Source of the DNA: Neospora caninum Liverpool
Taxonomy: Eukaryota > Apicomplexa > Conoidasida > Eucoccidiorida > Sarcocystidae
Assembly: GCF_000208865.1 (NCBI RefSeq)
Contig: NC_018391.1
Location: forward strand, 2,671,754 to 2,735,753
DNA: 64,000 nucleotides
Direction of reading: 5' to 3'
Shown here piece after piece: positions 25,101-37,200 of this stretch (its first letter is position 1; every line of letters begins with the position of its first letter). Made by a program: the position numbers and the translations under genes. The notes under the pieces are model-generated. The model was not told the origin of the DNA and made no database searches. It saw only the letters and a list, made by a program, of their open reading frames with translations.

Positions 25101-26036
25101 CGCGTGCTGTACATCGACGTCGACGGCGCCCATCTACCCGCGACGCAAACCGGCAACTTTATCAAAGTGACGCCCTTCCACGGTGCGCTTGTGTTTCTTT
25201 TCCGAGATGGCCCGCGTTGCCTCTGGGGGAGGTCTTCCCAGAGAGACGCGGACGCGCCTTACCAGCCGATGGAGAATACCATGCATGCGCCGTCTTTGTT
25301 TACGCACAGGCATCCAGACGCGCGTTTGGCAGCTCCGTGGGAATAACCGCTTTTCGGAGGGCTGTGTAGGCAGCGTTTGGAGCCGCGCCGAGCGCTTTTA
25401 GATGCACGTGTTGCATGCAGGCTGGCGCTGCCTAGGTCGGTGCCGGTGCCGAGTTTTTGACAGTTTTGCATGTGGATGGATTGCAAACATCCGGCGCCGA
25501 CGTCTCCATCTGGTTGCACATGCGACACGCGCTGTCTCACGGTCTCAGTTTCTTTCCTGCATTTGCTTCCTTAACCCCGAGCACACAAGATACTGAAGGA
25601 TCGCTGTGCACCTATTGTGGTGCCGTCTTCGGCCTATACAACAAACCTGCCGTGGCTCGAAAGACGCACGCGTATGCCTATCGTCTGAACTCTCTGTACC
25701 TATAAAGGTAAATATAGATATGTATATATGTTTCATTTGGCCAGTCGTGGTTCTGTGCGTCCCACTGTGTGACCAGGCGAAGCGCAAGAGATGCTTGAAG
25801 ACCACGCTTTGCCCGAGTTAACGGACTTTCTCATCGGCGCGGCGGTCTCTGCAGGAGACGTGAGGGAAATGCTTCTGCGTTATGGCGGGGGCGCCGACGG
25901 CAACGTCGGCAAGCGGTTTCTCCTCGAGAAGATCGACGCAGAGAAGCGCGCGAACCAGCGCAGAAGCATCGGACGCGTTTTCGGGCTGAGTGGTGGACCA
26001 CCCCCCCAGCAGAGACAGAAGTGGGAGAAGGCCTAG
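22119..26036 (+). CDS. TIM50: TIM50, mitochondrial inner-membrane translocase subunit
   Basis: TIM50 is the intermembrane-space receptor of the TIM23 complex and guides presequence proteins from the outer to the inner membrane. Six exons: 22119-22866, 23749-23828, 24250-24375, 24689-24889, 25071-25182, 25777-26036. All junctions are GT-AG and in phase, giving 508 residues. The N-terminus is Arg/Ser-rich and nearly free of acidic residues, as in a mitochondrial presequence. One membrane segment (AVFLSSFLLGGLVL, near residue 230) precedes the folded domain, the usual TIM50 layout. The FCP1/NLI-like domain shows RPGVDAFL, YELVLWSD, NLERLGRRMDRVLYIDVD and PELTDFLIG in order. The phosphatase DxDx(T/V) motif reads NFDNV, so the nucleophilic Asp is Asn and activity is unlikely. 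The start is the first ATG before the presequence. The 3' end converges on the DnaJ gene. Confidence 0.93.
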
Positions 26037-28183
26037 GGGAGAGGCGGGGAAGGCCGAAGTCTAGGCCCCGCTTCAGAGACAAGGGCAGGCGCGGAGCGAG
26101 AAACGAAGCCGGACCTCTCTAAGCGGGAAGCGCAGACACCGCGGTTCGTGAACGTTCCAGCAAGCGAGGCAGCGGACAGCGGCATGGCCGAAGCTGCGCG
26201 CGCCGACGTCGCAGAAACCGCGAAGTTGTGTGTCGACAGTCGAGACAAGCATGTGGGACAGGTCTGTTCCACCGGGCGACACCACGCGAGTCAAGGGGAG
26301 TGAGGGCGGCGGTGAAAGATCAATCAGAAGACTAGAAAAAGAGCCAAGCAAAGAAAGCGATGGCGGGGCGGTGTGTATGTGCAGAATGGGCGGATTAAAA
26401 ACCACCAACTGTCGAAAGTCGTCCTTAACCCAGCATCAGCTGCTAATCTTCGCCTTGGCAGAAGCGGGGAGCTCCAGGAGGCAGGCGGCGGCAGAGCGCC
26501 GGTAGACGATACGCACATGCGGGATGTCGCTTTGTGTAGGTACACACAGGCCTTCTGAACTTAGAAGCCCCGTGCGTGCGTGTGTCTAGGAGCCGACGTG
26601 GGGATGGCCTGGGCAGCGACACACCAGAAGGCAGGAAGGGAAGAAACCGCGAGAAGAGGGAATGAAGAAGCGGGAAGGTGGACGGCGTCTGCAGAGAGAC
26701 CGGGTTGTGCGGACGATAGAGAGACGAAGACGGGCGAAGAGTCGAGGGAGGCATCGAACGTGACGGGGCCGGGGTCAAACGACAGGGAAACGCGTCCGCG
26801 AACGCAGCTCTGGCCTGTGGGGGAAGGCCAGGAAACGATGTTTTTTAATGGCTGCGTAGTGCATGAACGCAGCCGAGGCACGGACAAGGCCTTCATCTGT
26901 CAAGAGCAAGGGAACTCGTGGAACCGTGGAAGCATGCGAGTCTGATCAACTTTAAGCGAATACATATATCTATATATACATATATATACGTATATGTGTA
27001 TATCCATGGAGGAACTACCCATGAAAAAAGATATAGATGTATATGCATATTGTTCGTGTGTCCCCGTGGATATACATGTATATGTATGCGTGAGTAACCC
27101 TGTGTCATTGCGCCAGTGGGTTGGGTGACAAACTGGATTTGTCTCTCTCCAGTGATGGGACTTCTTCAGCTCTCTGTTCCGTCTGCTCGGTCCAGATATA
27201 TGTCACGTTTTCCGTCTGATCGCCCGTGGACGCAACGACTTCGCTGCAGCGTTTATTCCTGACCCGCCTGTGCCGTTTCATCTTTCGATTTTCGCGGCGG
27301 CGTCACCGGATCCGAATGTCCCTCTCCCCCCTTTATGCTGCTGGCTCGTGTCCGCCGCGTCGCCTCGGGCGCCTGCCTGGGCCTCCCTTTCGCCTCTCTG
27401 GAGGTTGCTGGCATTGTGCGGGTCTTCCCAGGCAGAGAGAGGCCGCGAGAGAACGTGGCGAAATCGACGACACAGATAGACCAAGTGTGTATGTGTGGAT
27501 GCGACGCAAATAGCCAAGAGCGCGAGGCGAGTGTGTCGGTAGCGGCGCGCACACACTCAGGAATGCAGGAAAGGGAATCAAATCTCACGTAGCGGTTTGC
27601 GTTTGAGCAACAATGTAAAAAGTGGTTGCTTTCGAACCACAACCCGGGGCAAGTGGTGCATCTCGGTACACACGTGACAAACAACCCAGCATCGCATTCC
27701 CGTGTCCCCAACCAAAGACCACGGCCCCACAGAGAGGCCCAAAACCGCACCCCTCCCATCTAGGGTTCCTCGCCATCTTGCTCTCCTCTCCATGCAAGGC
27801 AGGTGCGAGTGTCTCTTCGGTGAGATGGTCACACACGCGTGTTCGCCAACCATCCTCTTTCCTTCCTTCTTCCACTGTCTTTCATGCACCCTCCGATCGC
27901 TTCCAGTCCCCTTCGACGTGAGGTTGCGTCTCGCGTCTTTTGACGCGCTTCCGTCGGGTCTTCTCGTGAATCGCCTTCACAAAATCTTCACCATTTTCGC
28001 TTTTCCTTCCTTTTACCTTTTTGATGCATTTTACCGGCTGTCTCCCGATCCCGTTGACTGGTTTTTGCCTTTCGCTTCAGCCGCGGTGGCACGCTGGCGT
28101 GTCAACAGGGGCGAACGCTTGGGCACAGGACGCGAGCGCACTCCTGAGGTTTGGGTTCCTCGCCTCGATTTTCCACCTGCAGG
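26037..28183. other. Tail-to-tail spacer between TIM50 and the DnaJ gene
   Basis: No supported coding sequence lies here. The stretch should hold the 3' untranslated regions of both genes. Imperfect TA/TG-rich repeats lie at about 26961-27090. Short open frames on both strands look like background. Confidence 0.6.
26961..27090. repeat. Imperfect TA/TG-rich simple repeat
   Basis: Interrupted ATATAT, TATACG and GTATAT runs cluster in the spacer after TIM50. Unlike the perfect intronic tracts of the ATR gene, they are degenerate. Confidence 0.75.
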
Positions 28184-29941
28184 TTAGCTCTCGTCAGAGG
28201 ACGCGTCCGACGAGCTGCTCTCAGCCTCTTCTTCGTCGAACAAGGAGCGGAAGTCCAGATCGCTCTCGTACTCTTCTTCGTCTTCCTCCAGTCCCACTTC
28301 GCTCTCGTTCTCTTCGTCCCAGTGTTGGCCTACCTCCTCGGCCTGGTCTTCGTCGTCGCCAGGGAACATTCGACGTCTTTCTCGGCTCCACTCCTCTTCG
28401 TATTCTTTCTCGCCCGAAGATCTGGAGCGGCGCGCGGATCGAGCGTTGCTTCGGCTGCGTCTCGCCGGAGTCTCGGGCGCCTCGTCCTCATCGAAGACTT
28501 GCGAGGCAAAGTCGGCGAATGCCGAGAAGAGCGCGTCCGCAAAACCGTCGATGTCTCCATCCGCGGCTGGTTGGTCTCCACGACCGCGCCCGAATCCCGA
28601 GGCCGCTTCGCCCCCCTGAGGGTCGTGCCCACGCGTCCCTCGCTCCACAGCCTCTCTGTGGAGGAAGCGGGGCTCATCGGGGGACCGGCCATGCCGGTCG
28701 AAATGTCTCCGTTTTGTCTTGTTGCTCAGCAACTCAAATGCGGAGCGAATCAACATGAATTTCTCTGCATGCGACAACGTCTCCGAGGCCTTCTCTGCGT
28801 CACTCGCGTCCTCGCCACCAGACGAGGGAGAGGCAGCGGTGGAACCGACACTTCCAGAAGAACTCGAGGTCGATTGCGCCGCCAGTTCCTCGCCTTCCGT
28901 TCCGTTCTCCTCGCGGCTCTCTGTGGACGTGTTCTCTTCGTCTCCCTTACTCTCTTGAGATCTGCTCGAGTCTTTCTTGTTCCTCAACTCCCTCCCCTCC
29001 ACAGTGTCGGGGTGACACAGTTTCGCCTTCTGTCTGTAGGCCAGGCGAATACACTCTTCGCTACTGTTGGAAGGCACTCCGAGGATCTCGTACGGATCGA
29101 AGTACATGCGTTCCTCTTCTTCGACGCGCGGTTCCTCCGTCTCGGGTTCCTCGTCTGGGTCGACGCTGAAAGGCGCGGAGCGAGCAGAACCCTTGCCCCC
29201 CCTCTTCTCTGCCGGCGGGGCGGAGGACTGTCTGGAGCTCTTCTTCCCCGTCTGCCCTGACCGGACTTGCTTTCCCTTCTTTCGCTGATCGCCGGAGGCG
29301 GAAGAGGCCGTTCGCGTCGCTCGCACCTCCTCGTCCGGCGCGAAGAAAAAGGAAAAAATGTCTTCTGCGTCGAACGAGCCGTCGTCCTGGACCGGGGGAA
29401 TCGCGACGCCTTCCAGCCCTCGAATGTGGGCAACCTCGCAGGTCGCCGGCGGCCGAGACGCAATTGGACACGCCCCCGTCTTCGGAGGAGCCTGGAAAGA
29501 AGACGGTTTCTTCGCGCACTTGGGTGAGGGGTTCGCGTCAGACCTGGAAGAGGGCGGGCACTCCTCGGCTCTCGATCGGCGATGCGAGGCAGCCTGCGCG
29601 AAGAGAAAACCGTTCGTCTGCGCGGCGCAGCCGCTCGAGAACGGAGGGGAGAGTGGCGAGAGAAGAAGGGAGGCGAGAAGCGCAGAAAGCGTGAGGAGGG
29701 CCGCGACAGACCGCGAGAAAACTGACGGACGGACCGACGCGCCTCCCGAGACACCGCGCACAGACTGGCCAGTCGCCCTACACGGTCGGACGGAAGGCGG
29801 AAGGGAAAAGGCAGAAGAAGTCGCGAGAGGCAGAGTCGAGCAAGGAGAAGAGAGATACAACTTTGCGTGATGCGCGGGAGGGCGTCCCCCGGGGGAGGAA
29901 CCCGCTGGCCCCTGCCCCGTCGCTCTCTCCGCAACCGCCAT
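28184..29941 (-). CDS. Membrane-anchored DnaJ-domain protein with split J domain
   Basis: J-domain proteins stimulate the ATPase of Hsp70 partners. This single-exon frame encodes 585 residues from the ATG at 29941. An in-frame extension to 30439 reads like untranslated leader. Residues 1-75 are basic and Ser/Pro-rich. A hydrophobic segment at about 79-98 (VAALLTLSALLASLLL) is a signal anchor or membrane span. The J domain starts near 280 (DPYEILGV, then AYRQKAKLCHPD with HPD at 310-312). After HPD come about 75 acidic and Ser-rich residues, then helix III (EKFMLIRSAFELLSN) and KRRHFDRHG to about residue 418. The C-terminal third is acidic with one Arg-rich patch, and no HDEL-type retrieval signal is present. 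I found no intron in matching phase that would remove the insert. Which compartment the J domain faces is unknown. Confidence 0.88.
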   Translation of the reverse strand: MAVAERATGQGPAGSSPGGRPPAHHAKLYLSSPCSTLPLATSSAFSLPPSVRPCRATGQSVRGVSGGASVRPSVFSRSVAALLTLSALLASLLLSPLSPPFSSGCAAQTNGFLFAQAASHRRSRAEECPPSSRSDANPSPKCAKKPSSFQAPPKTGACPIASRPPATCEVAHIRGLEGVAIPPVQDDGSFDAEDIFSFFFAPDEEVRATRTASSASGDQRKKGKQVRSGQTGKKSSRQSSAPPAEKRGGKGSARSAPFSVDPDEEPETEEPRVEEEERMYFDPYEILGVPSNSSEECIRLAYRQKAKLCHPDTVEGRELRNKKDSSRSQESKGDEENTSTESREENGTEGEELAAQSTSSSSGSVGSTAASPSSGGEDASDAEKASETLSHAEKFMLIRSAFELLSNKTKRRHFDRHGRSPDEPRFLHREAVERGTRGHDPQGGEAASGFGRGRGDQPAADGDIDGFADALFSAFADFASQVFDEDEAPETPARRSRSNARSARRSRSSGEKEYEEEWSRERRRMFPGDDEDQAEEVGQHWDEENESEVGLEEDEEEYESDLDFRSLFDEEEAESSSSDASSDES

Positions 29942-31208
29942 CTTGCGCCAGTCCGGATGCCGCCGCTGAAACCTTGCAGAGGTTGAGAACTCTTGGCGTG
30001 CGCGCGTCTGCGTCCTTTGAGCGCGTGCGCCTTCAACGCGCGAGGTCCGCACAACCTCCGCGAGGGCTGCTCGACGAATTCCACGCGCAAGATCGAAGCC
30101 TCGATTCCTGCAGCGGCGACTCGCCCGGACAGAAGGCGCTGCCGCGTGGAAGGAGCCGCTTTGCCGTCTCTCGCACCAAAACCGAGCCGGAGAAAAGGAA
30201 AGCTTGGACTCGACGGCCGGAATCGAGCGCAAAGCGGTCCCGTCCGCGCGGCCGGCTCTGGCGAGAGAGGCGCGAGTGTCCTGCAAGATCGTAGTTGCGA
30301 GACCGCGAAAACGGAGAGGAAGCCACACAAGTCGGGAAAAAACTGCAGACGGGTGCCCGAGCATGCACCAGACACTACAAAACTCTAGCGGGTCTTTCAT
30401 GGCAAATGCGAAGGAGAAACGCCACGCCGCGCCTGGCATGCATGCGCGGGGCCTGTCGCTGGCTTGCCCTCATGCGGTCGGTTGCGACCAGCCGCGAAGG
30501 AGAGAGAGTGGGCCAAGAGCCGCCCAGAAAACCTCCAGACAGACACAGCCGCTTCGATCTCCGATGAATTGCAGGAGTCAGGAGAGAGTGTGCAGGTGTC
30601 TGAGCGCGGCGGTTTTGCGGAGAGAGTTCTCCGGGAAAAAAAGCGAGGAATTTCGGGTTTCTCCGGACCAGTTTAGGGCGTTCAGCCTCTCGGGAGCATC
30701 GCGCTCGCGCTCGCCCGCACACGGGGAGTCAGCGAAGTTGTCCTCGCTCCCCGACGCCTGTTTCTCTCAGTCTCCCTTTCGTCTTTTCGTGTCTCTCTTT
30801 TCAAGATCTCCTCTGTGTGTTCTCAAACGACCTCGTCTTTTCCGCGTTTCCTGCGTTCTCGGTTCGCGGAGTGCAGTTTTGGGGCTTGCCTTCCTTTCCT
30901 CTTGCTGCGCGAGGCGAGCCTGTGCGGAGTTGCGTTTGTCGCTCGAGAAACCTCGCGCCTCGTCAGCCAGTCGCATTCCCCGCTCGCGGCCGTGTCTCCT
31001 CTCCCACTCTGGACGAGCGGTGGCCACGGAAGAGTCTCACAGAAAGGCGGAGACGCCGCAGAAAGAGGCAAGCGGGGGAAGACACGTACGCCAGAAATGG
31101 GAAAACGCGCAGCGAAATCAAAACCCCAGCAGCGACGGGAGGCGGGGCGCTGCTCCAACCGTCCACGGCTCTGTTCCCCGATTTCCCACTGAACGGACGG
31201 TTCCCAAC
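29942..31208. promoter_or_regulatory. Shared head-to-head spacer between DnaJ (minus) and tRNA ligase (plus)
   Basis: About 1.27 kb separates the two preferred start codons. Overlapping GCATGC palindromes sit at about 30437-30449. On the plus strand, 30760-30860 is pyrimidine-rich, like coccidian 5' leaders. The plus-strand frame stays open upstream to about 30204, with ATGs at 30363 and 30399, so a longer ligase N-terminus cannot be excluded. Confidence 0.45.
30437..30449. promoter_or_regulatory. Overlapping GCATGC palindromes upstream of DnaJ and tRNA ligase
   Basis: GGCATGCATGCGC contains two overlapping GCATGC sites between two divergent starts. The motif is a known over-represented coccidian promoter element. 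Function here is inferred from position, and similar motifs also occur inside exons. Confidence 0.35.
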
Positions 31209-34200
31209 ATGGCTTCCGGGGCTCGGTCTTGTTGCCGACACGACTGGCGACCGTTGGAGGAGGCGCTTTCCGTCCCTGTCTCTGCAGTCGACGCCGCGTT
31301 TCTCGAGAGGCTCGGACACCTCTCAGGACTTCCTCTCTTCTACTCGTCTGCACTGGTCAAGGCCGCTTCGGCCCCGTCCACCGCTGCGAAGCAGGTGAGC
31401 GGAGAGGACGCGCAGACTCAACGCCGGGGAGACGGCAAAGAGAGAGGGGCGGGAACTGCAAACGCGGCCTTGAGAGAGATCCCCACCTGCTGTAAAGACA
31501 CGTGCGAGGCTCGACTCTTTTCCGACCGCCTTGCTGACGAAAGGGAACGCTCGTCAGACCGAAGCTGCCCGTCGTCCGGTTTTCCGTCTTCTCGGCATTC
31601 AGATTCAACTCCAGATGCGTCACGGAAGCCGGGGCATCCTCCAAGCGAGGGACTGAGATCTTTCTCATGCGTCACCTTCTCTCCACCCCCTCCCTCTGCA
31701 CGCCTAGGACAGCGGCTGTGGCAGTCTCTTCAGCACCTGCGAGGCGCCGTTTCGCCCGCAGCCTCGCACTCGCCTTCTTCGACTGTCCAGAGTGAAGAGC
31801 CGAAAAAAGTGCTTTTAGGCCTCCATACAAGACCGGCAAACTCGTCTCCCAGTTCCGCTTCAACCTCTTCTTCCTCCAGTTCCGCTTCAACCTCTTCTTC
31901 CTCCAGTTCTGCGTCAACCTCTTCTTCCTCCAGTTCTGCGTCAATCTCTTCTTTCAGTTCCGCTTCAGCCTCTTCTTCCTCCAGTTCCGCTTCAACCTCT
32001 TCTTCCTCCAGTTCTGCGTCAATCTCTTCTTTCAGTTCCGCTCCAGACTGGTCGTCCACATCGCCTCTGTCTCCTTTCGCGGCGGCACAGCCCCCCGCTG
32101 GCCACGAGCGAGAACTCGAATTCTGTGCACTGCGCAGAGCCTCCGGTAACGGCGCCGTCCAGGCCTGTTCTGACGTGAAGGCCTCTCCTCCAACTGCGTC
32201 TGCGACTCCTCCAGACGCCATGGGAGCGGAGGCCGTACCGCCTCCTGTTCTGTCCAAGCGACAGGCAAGGAGGGAGAGAAAGCGGAAGGCCGCGGAGCTC
32301 AAGCGTCTTGCGAGGGCGTCCGCCTCTGCGTGCGCTCGACAGAGGCGGGACTCGCATCCGCCTCGCGATCGTCCTGCTTGCGTCCAAACTCCAGGAGACG
32401 GCGAGGCGCAAAGCGCCCCAACGGCGGTTTTTCAGAAATTCGCTCTGTGCCGTGTGGAGCAACCTGTTGATTATCTCTTCAAGCGGAGGGCGTGTCTAGA
32501 CAGAGTGCGGGGTGCGGGAAGAAGGGGCGCACAAACTGTGTTGCTTCATTTAGGAAACGGCGACTGGGAAGAAGGAGATGCGACCGGGGACGCGGAAGCA
32601 CAGGGCGTCGTCTGCCACGGGGACGGGCACGGACACTCACCAAACCGGCTTTTCTGGGAGCGTCGAACCAGTGCAAAGTTGGTAGACGTGTCGTTGAAAC
32701 AGCGCCTCAAAGAGGAAGAAATTTATGCTGCTCTCCCTCCCCTCCAAGTCCTTCTTCGCAGAGGCATGTCGCTTCTGGAGGTCGTGAAATACACGCCGAG
32801 AGAATGCCAAGAGCCGCACCGCGGGCAGAACGAGATGGGAAGCGAGACCAGTCCCGAGACACACGAGGAAGCGAAAGGCGGAGAGGCGGCCTACAGGCTC
32901 GATGACGACAGCAGATGCGGCAGCAGAAAGGAAAAGAGGACGCGTATGGAGGTGGAACTGCCGGTCGACACAAGCGAGGGACCGACGGCCGAGCCTCGCA
33001 AGAGAAGAAGACAGGACGCGGAATGCGAAGACCTCAGGGACGGAGATACCTGCAGGCGTGGCCATGGCGAAGAAAAACTCGGCGCTGGAGAGCAGCCGAA
33101 GGATGAGGCAAGGACAGCGCATGCGGCGTCCGCTGCGCAACGCTTGAGCACCTCAACTCGAGAACGTGTCCCCCGTTTGCCTGGAGATGATCGAGTTCCT
33201 TCACTCTGCGCTGCTTCGTGTGCTTCCGCCTCGCCGCCTGTGTCTTCTTCGTCTTTCGTTTCTTCTGCCGGTTCGACTCGGAAGGAAACGGAGCAGCATC
33301 TGGTGCGGATGGGCCTTCCGAAATTCTTCGACTTCCACTTGCCGCTCTTCTCCGCCTTTCTCCTGTGCATGCACCGTCACCAGAGCTCGCGTCTGCGTCC
33401 TCGCGCTCGACTGGCTTCTCCGGCGCCTTCTAGTGCGATTCGCGGTTCCAGAGAAGCGCCTGAAAAAGACAAACTTGGTCCCGTGGAGCGCTGGCAAGCG
33501 GACCCCACCGCCAAGAACGCCTGCCTTCGCCAGACTCTGCCTGGGAGTGGGGACGATCCGCCGAACGGAAGCATCGAGGCGTCTGGGTGTGCTGCGCAGT
33601 TCCTCGGGGCGTTGCGTCGCCACGGTGACGAGGTCTGCGGGACTGATCCGGAAGGACGTTTGACAGAGTCGCTGCGGCGAGCGGCAGGAGCCGTTTCGAT
33701 GACGCCCACTGCCGCTGTCTCCCTGGTCTTGCAACTGAAACAGGGACAGCTTGAGGACGAGGCGGAAAGTGCAAAACTCCGGAGAGAAGAAAGGTGCGAG
33801 GAGCACTGCGCGGGCGAACGTTCCTGTTCAGGTACGGACTTCCCACCCGCTTCGGCGCCCGGTCGAAACGGCGACAGGCCGAGCCGCCTCCAGCTGCCAA
33901 GTGCCGTTCGAGCAGAGACGCTTCAGTCGGCTGTGCTGAGCGCGAGCCAAACTGCCGTGCTCTCCACGCGGCAATTGGCGAGCCGCGTGCATGCAGCGTT
34001 CGCGCTTGCTGCCGAACTGCGGAACATCTATGATTCGAAGGGGCGTCGACCCGAAGAAGGCGAACGGGGACAAAACGAAGGAGCAGAGGGAGAGACTCGT
34101 GGAGGCGGCCCGCGACGCAGCGGTACAGTCGAAGGCCCGACCCTCGTGGATTCCACGTGTGTCACCCGGGACTGTCATTCTTCGGGGTCGAGGACCGGCT

Positions 34201-37200
34201 CTTCGTCTGCTGCTCAGACGAACGCTTCCTCGTCTTGTTCTTCCGTTTCTTCTCGGTCTTTTTCTCCGTTCGCTGTGGAAGTGTTTGCACTGGAGAAGGT
34301 GAACGGCGAAAATGCGCAGATCTCGTTTTCGGCCGCTCTGGACGCTTGGTGCGTCTGCAGCAAGAACGTATCGTTGCTCGTGCCTTCGGAGTCGCTGTTC
34401 GAGGAGACAGCGCTGAAGGCTCACAAAGAAGGGACAGCAGGGACGCCACGCGAGCCATGGACCGGTGGCGACACGGATACGGCCGAAGGGCGAGAAGCGA
34501 CGCTCAGCAGAAGGGTGGCGAACGAGAAGACTGCGGGCAACGAAGAAAGAGGGGGTTCTTCGAGAAGGCTAGGCGAAGAGGCAGAAAAGGAAGGAGACGC
34601 AGGAGAAGAAGATATTTTGCAGAGGAAGGAAACCCGATACCAACACGCCGCTAAAGTGGTTCGTGCTTGGAAACGGCTTCTTTCAGGGCGCTCGCCGCAC
34701 CAAGTAAGGTTCCGTACTCTGTCCTCTTCCCCTTCGTCTTATTCTACACTGGGCTTCTGTCGTTCCCACTGTTTCCACTTGTCTCGCTTCTGTTCGCCTG
34801 TCGGGTTCCCTTTCTGCTCGGCGCGCCCCGCGGTCACAGATGTCCTTCCGATTTCACTGTCTTCCTTGGCAGAGCTTTCTTCGCTGTCCTCTTTCGTATT
34901 CAGTCTTTCGGTGATCGTCTCTAGGTTTCGACGTCACGGACTGACATGTCGCTCGTCCTGTTTCTTTCCTGTTTTTCCCAGGTCGCGTCTCTCAAGCGCT
35001 TTCTCTCCCACCACACCATTGTTGGAGAGTTTGTTGGGTGCACGGTGAAACAGCACTTCCTGCCCTACTCAGATCCGTCCTATGCAGACATTTTCCTTCC
35101 CGCCTCCTCGCGTGCCTCTCGCGCCTCTTCCGCCGCTTCTGCTCCGTATCTGATTTTCTACGCGGCAGTCCCTCACGATGGCTTTCAGGTGTGCTTGCCG
35201 CCGCACGCAGCCCTGCAGCTGCTTCGCGAGAAATACCAGCTGCCGACGGCTCGCCTGTTCTCGTCGTTTTCCGCCTCGTCGTTGCTTCCGTTCCTCGACC
35301 AACTACAGGGTCTAGTCGACGCAACGTTTTGCAGCGACGTGCATCTGGGTGGAGTGGGAGAAGGTGTAGTTCTCTATTTCACAGCACCCTGTCACGTTTC
35401 CCCCGCTTCGCTCGCACCATCTGACGCGGACGCTTCCCCTGCGTCTTGCGTGTCTGAGGGCCCCTCTCTTGCTCGTGTTTCGTCCTCAACGGCGCCTGCG
35501 TCTCTGCCCCTGTCGTCGTCCCAAACGCCTTCTCCCGCCTGCGCGCCTCCCGCGCGTCTTGTTTCCCCGTCTGCGTCTCCCCTCTGCGTATTTCCTCTGG
35601 TTCTTGGTCTCTCGAAAGTGAAGAGCCTGGGATATCTTCTTCGTCGCCGCATTCGCGAGAAACTGCGACACGCCATCTCCTCGTTCTCTCTCCTGCCTCT
35701 CGCTCCGCATCTGCTGTCCATGTCCGCGTCTCCTTCCTTCTCCTTCCTGGCGTCTCTCGCGCTCCGCCAACCTCTTTCTTCCGCTTCCTTGCTTCCGCAC
35801 CTCCTCGAAAATGCCCAGCACCTCTCCTGCCGGCAGCGGCGGAGAGTTCGGTCGTTCTTTGCGGCTTCCCTGCACTCGCGGCAGCATCCGAAAGCGGACG
35901 TTTTTGAGCGCGCAAAGGAAAGCCCGTTGTCGCCTCTGCAGTCCGCGACTCGAGACGCATTGGGCACCGCATTCGACGAGAGAGGCCATGGCCGCGGCGG
36001 GCGCTCGAGTGCAAGCGAGAACTGGAACTCCGACACCTCGCCAGACTCGCGTGAAAGCGAAGCAGTTCACGCCAGACTCAGACGGGCTCTCGACCGCATT
36101 CGGCCTCTCGTCCGTGGCCGCCTTGAGCAAACAGACCAGGAAGAACAAGGAGAGCAAGGAGACGCTCAAGAGGATGAGAAACAACTCTTTTTGCGGACGA
36201 GCGGGAGACCCAGGCAAGAGGGGCGGACGGCAGCGCAGGCCCAGGACTGGGCTGAGCAGCTCCTGACGGGGAAGACGCAGGCTGGCGCGGCACTGCGCGT
36301 CGCTGCAGCGTGTGCGGCGCTCACGACTGACACGGAGTTGTGGAATGCGTCGTCTTTGTCTTTTGACTCGGAGACTTCTTGTCTCAGTGTCCTTGCGGAA
36401 CGATCCGAGTGCTGGCTCGTCGAATTCGTTCAGGAGGCGATCGGGTTGCTGCCGTCCCAACCCGCGTTCGCGCCTGCTGTCTCCCGTCTCCGCTCCCTGC
36501 TTTCGTCGACCTGCTCTCGATCCTCTTCTTCCCGAGGGACGGTCTCTCCGTTGAGGCGAGCCTTGCTTTCAGCTAGAGCTCCAGGCGCGGGTTCCTATAG
36601 CGGCGGCGAGCGAGGAAACGAGAGACTATGGCGGGAAAAGGAGAACGCGCACGAGGCCAAGACAAAGGGTGAGGTGCCGGGGTGGACACCGCGCAGTGGC
36701 GCGACGGCGCACGGAGAGAGAACAGGAGCGACCGCGGACGCTCCGGGGAGGCGAGTCGTGGGCGACGAACGCGAAGCCGCCGAAGATGCCACGGGAAACG
36801 AGAGGCGCAAGGACTCGAAGGAGCATGGAGAAGAGGAAGGCGCCGGATCGGAAGGTCGCAAAGGGGAAACAGGGAACGTGGATAACGAGGAAAGAAATTC
36901 TTGCCTGCGCAGCCTAGGCGATGTTGCTGTGGACATCATTATCTCTCTCACTCGGAAGTACGAAGACGCGCTGTTCTATGCTTCCTCCATCGCGTCGGCT
37001 GCTGTCGTATCGTCTCTCCTCGACTTGCCTGTTTCCAGTTCCTCGGAGCTTTCTTCTTTTTCCGCTGGTCCGGCTTCCCGGGGAAGTTCCTCTGAGGATT
37101 TGAAGGCGGTCAGCGGAGAGAAGAGATCTTTTGGCCTCGGGACGGGGTGTCTTCTCTCGTCTCTGGAAGAGCGAATCAACGAGGAGAGCCTGTGGTCAAT

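Noticed and set aside
29942..30439. N-terminal extension of the DnaJ frame
   Set aside because: In-frame but Arg/Ala-rich without domain content. The ATG at 29941 leads directly to the basic segment and membrane anchor.
30204..31208. Upstream open frame of the tRNA ligase
   Set aside because: The first codon is TTG, and much of the stretch is pyrimidine-rich like a leader. Kept only as a possible longer start at 30363 or 30399.
31851..32045. Regular repeats that might suggest a CRISPR-like array
   Set aside because: Units are contiguous, coding and without unique spacers; this is a coding minisatellite.
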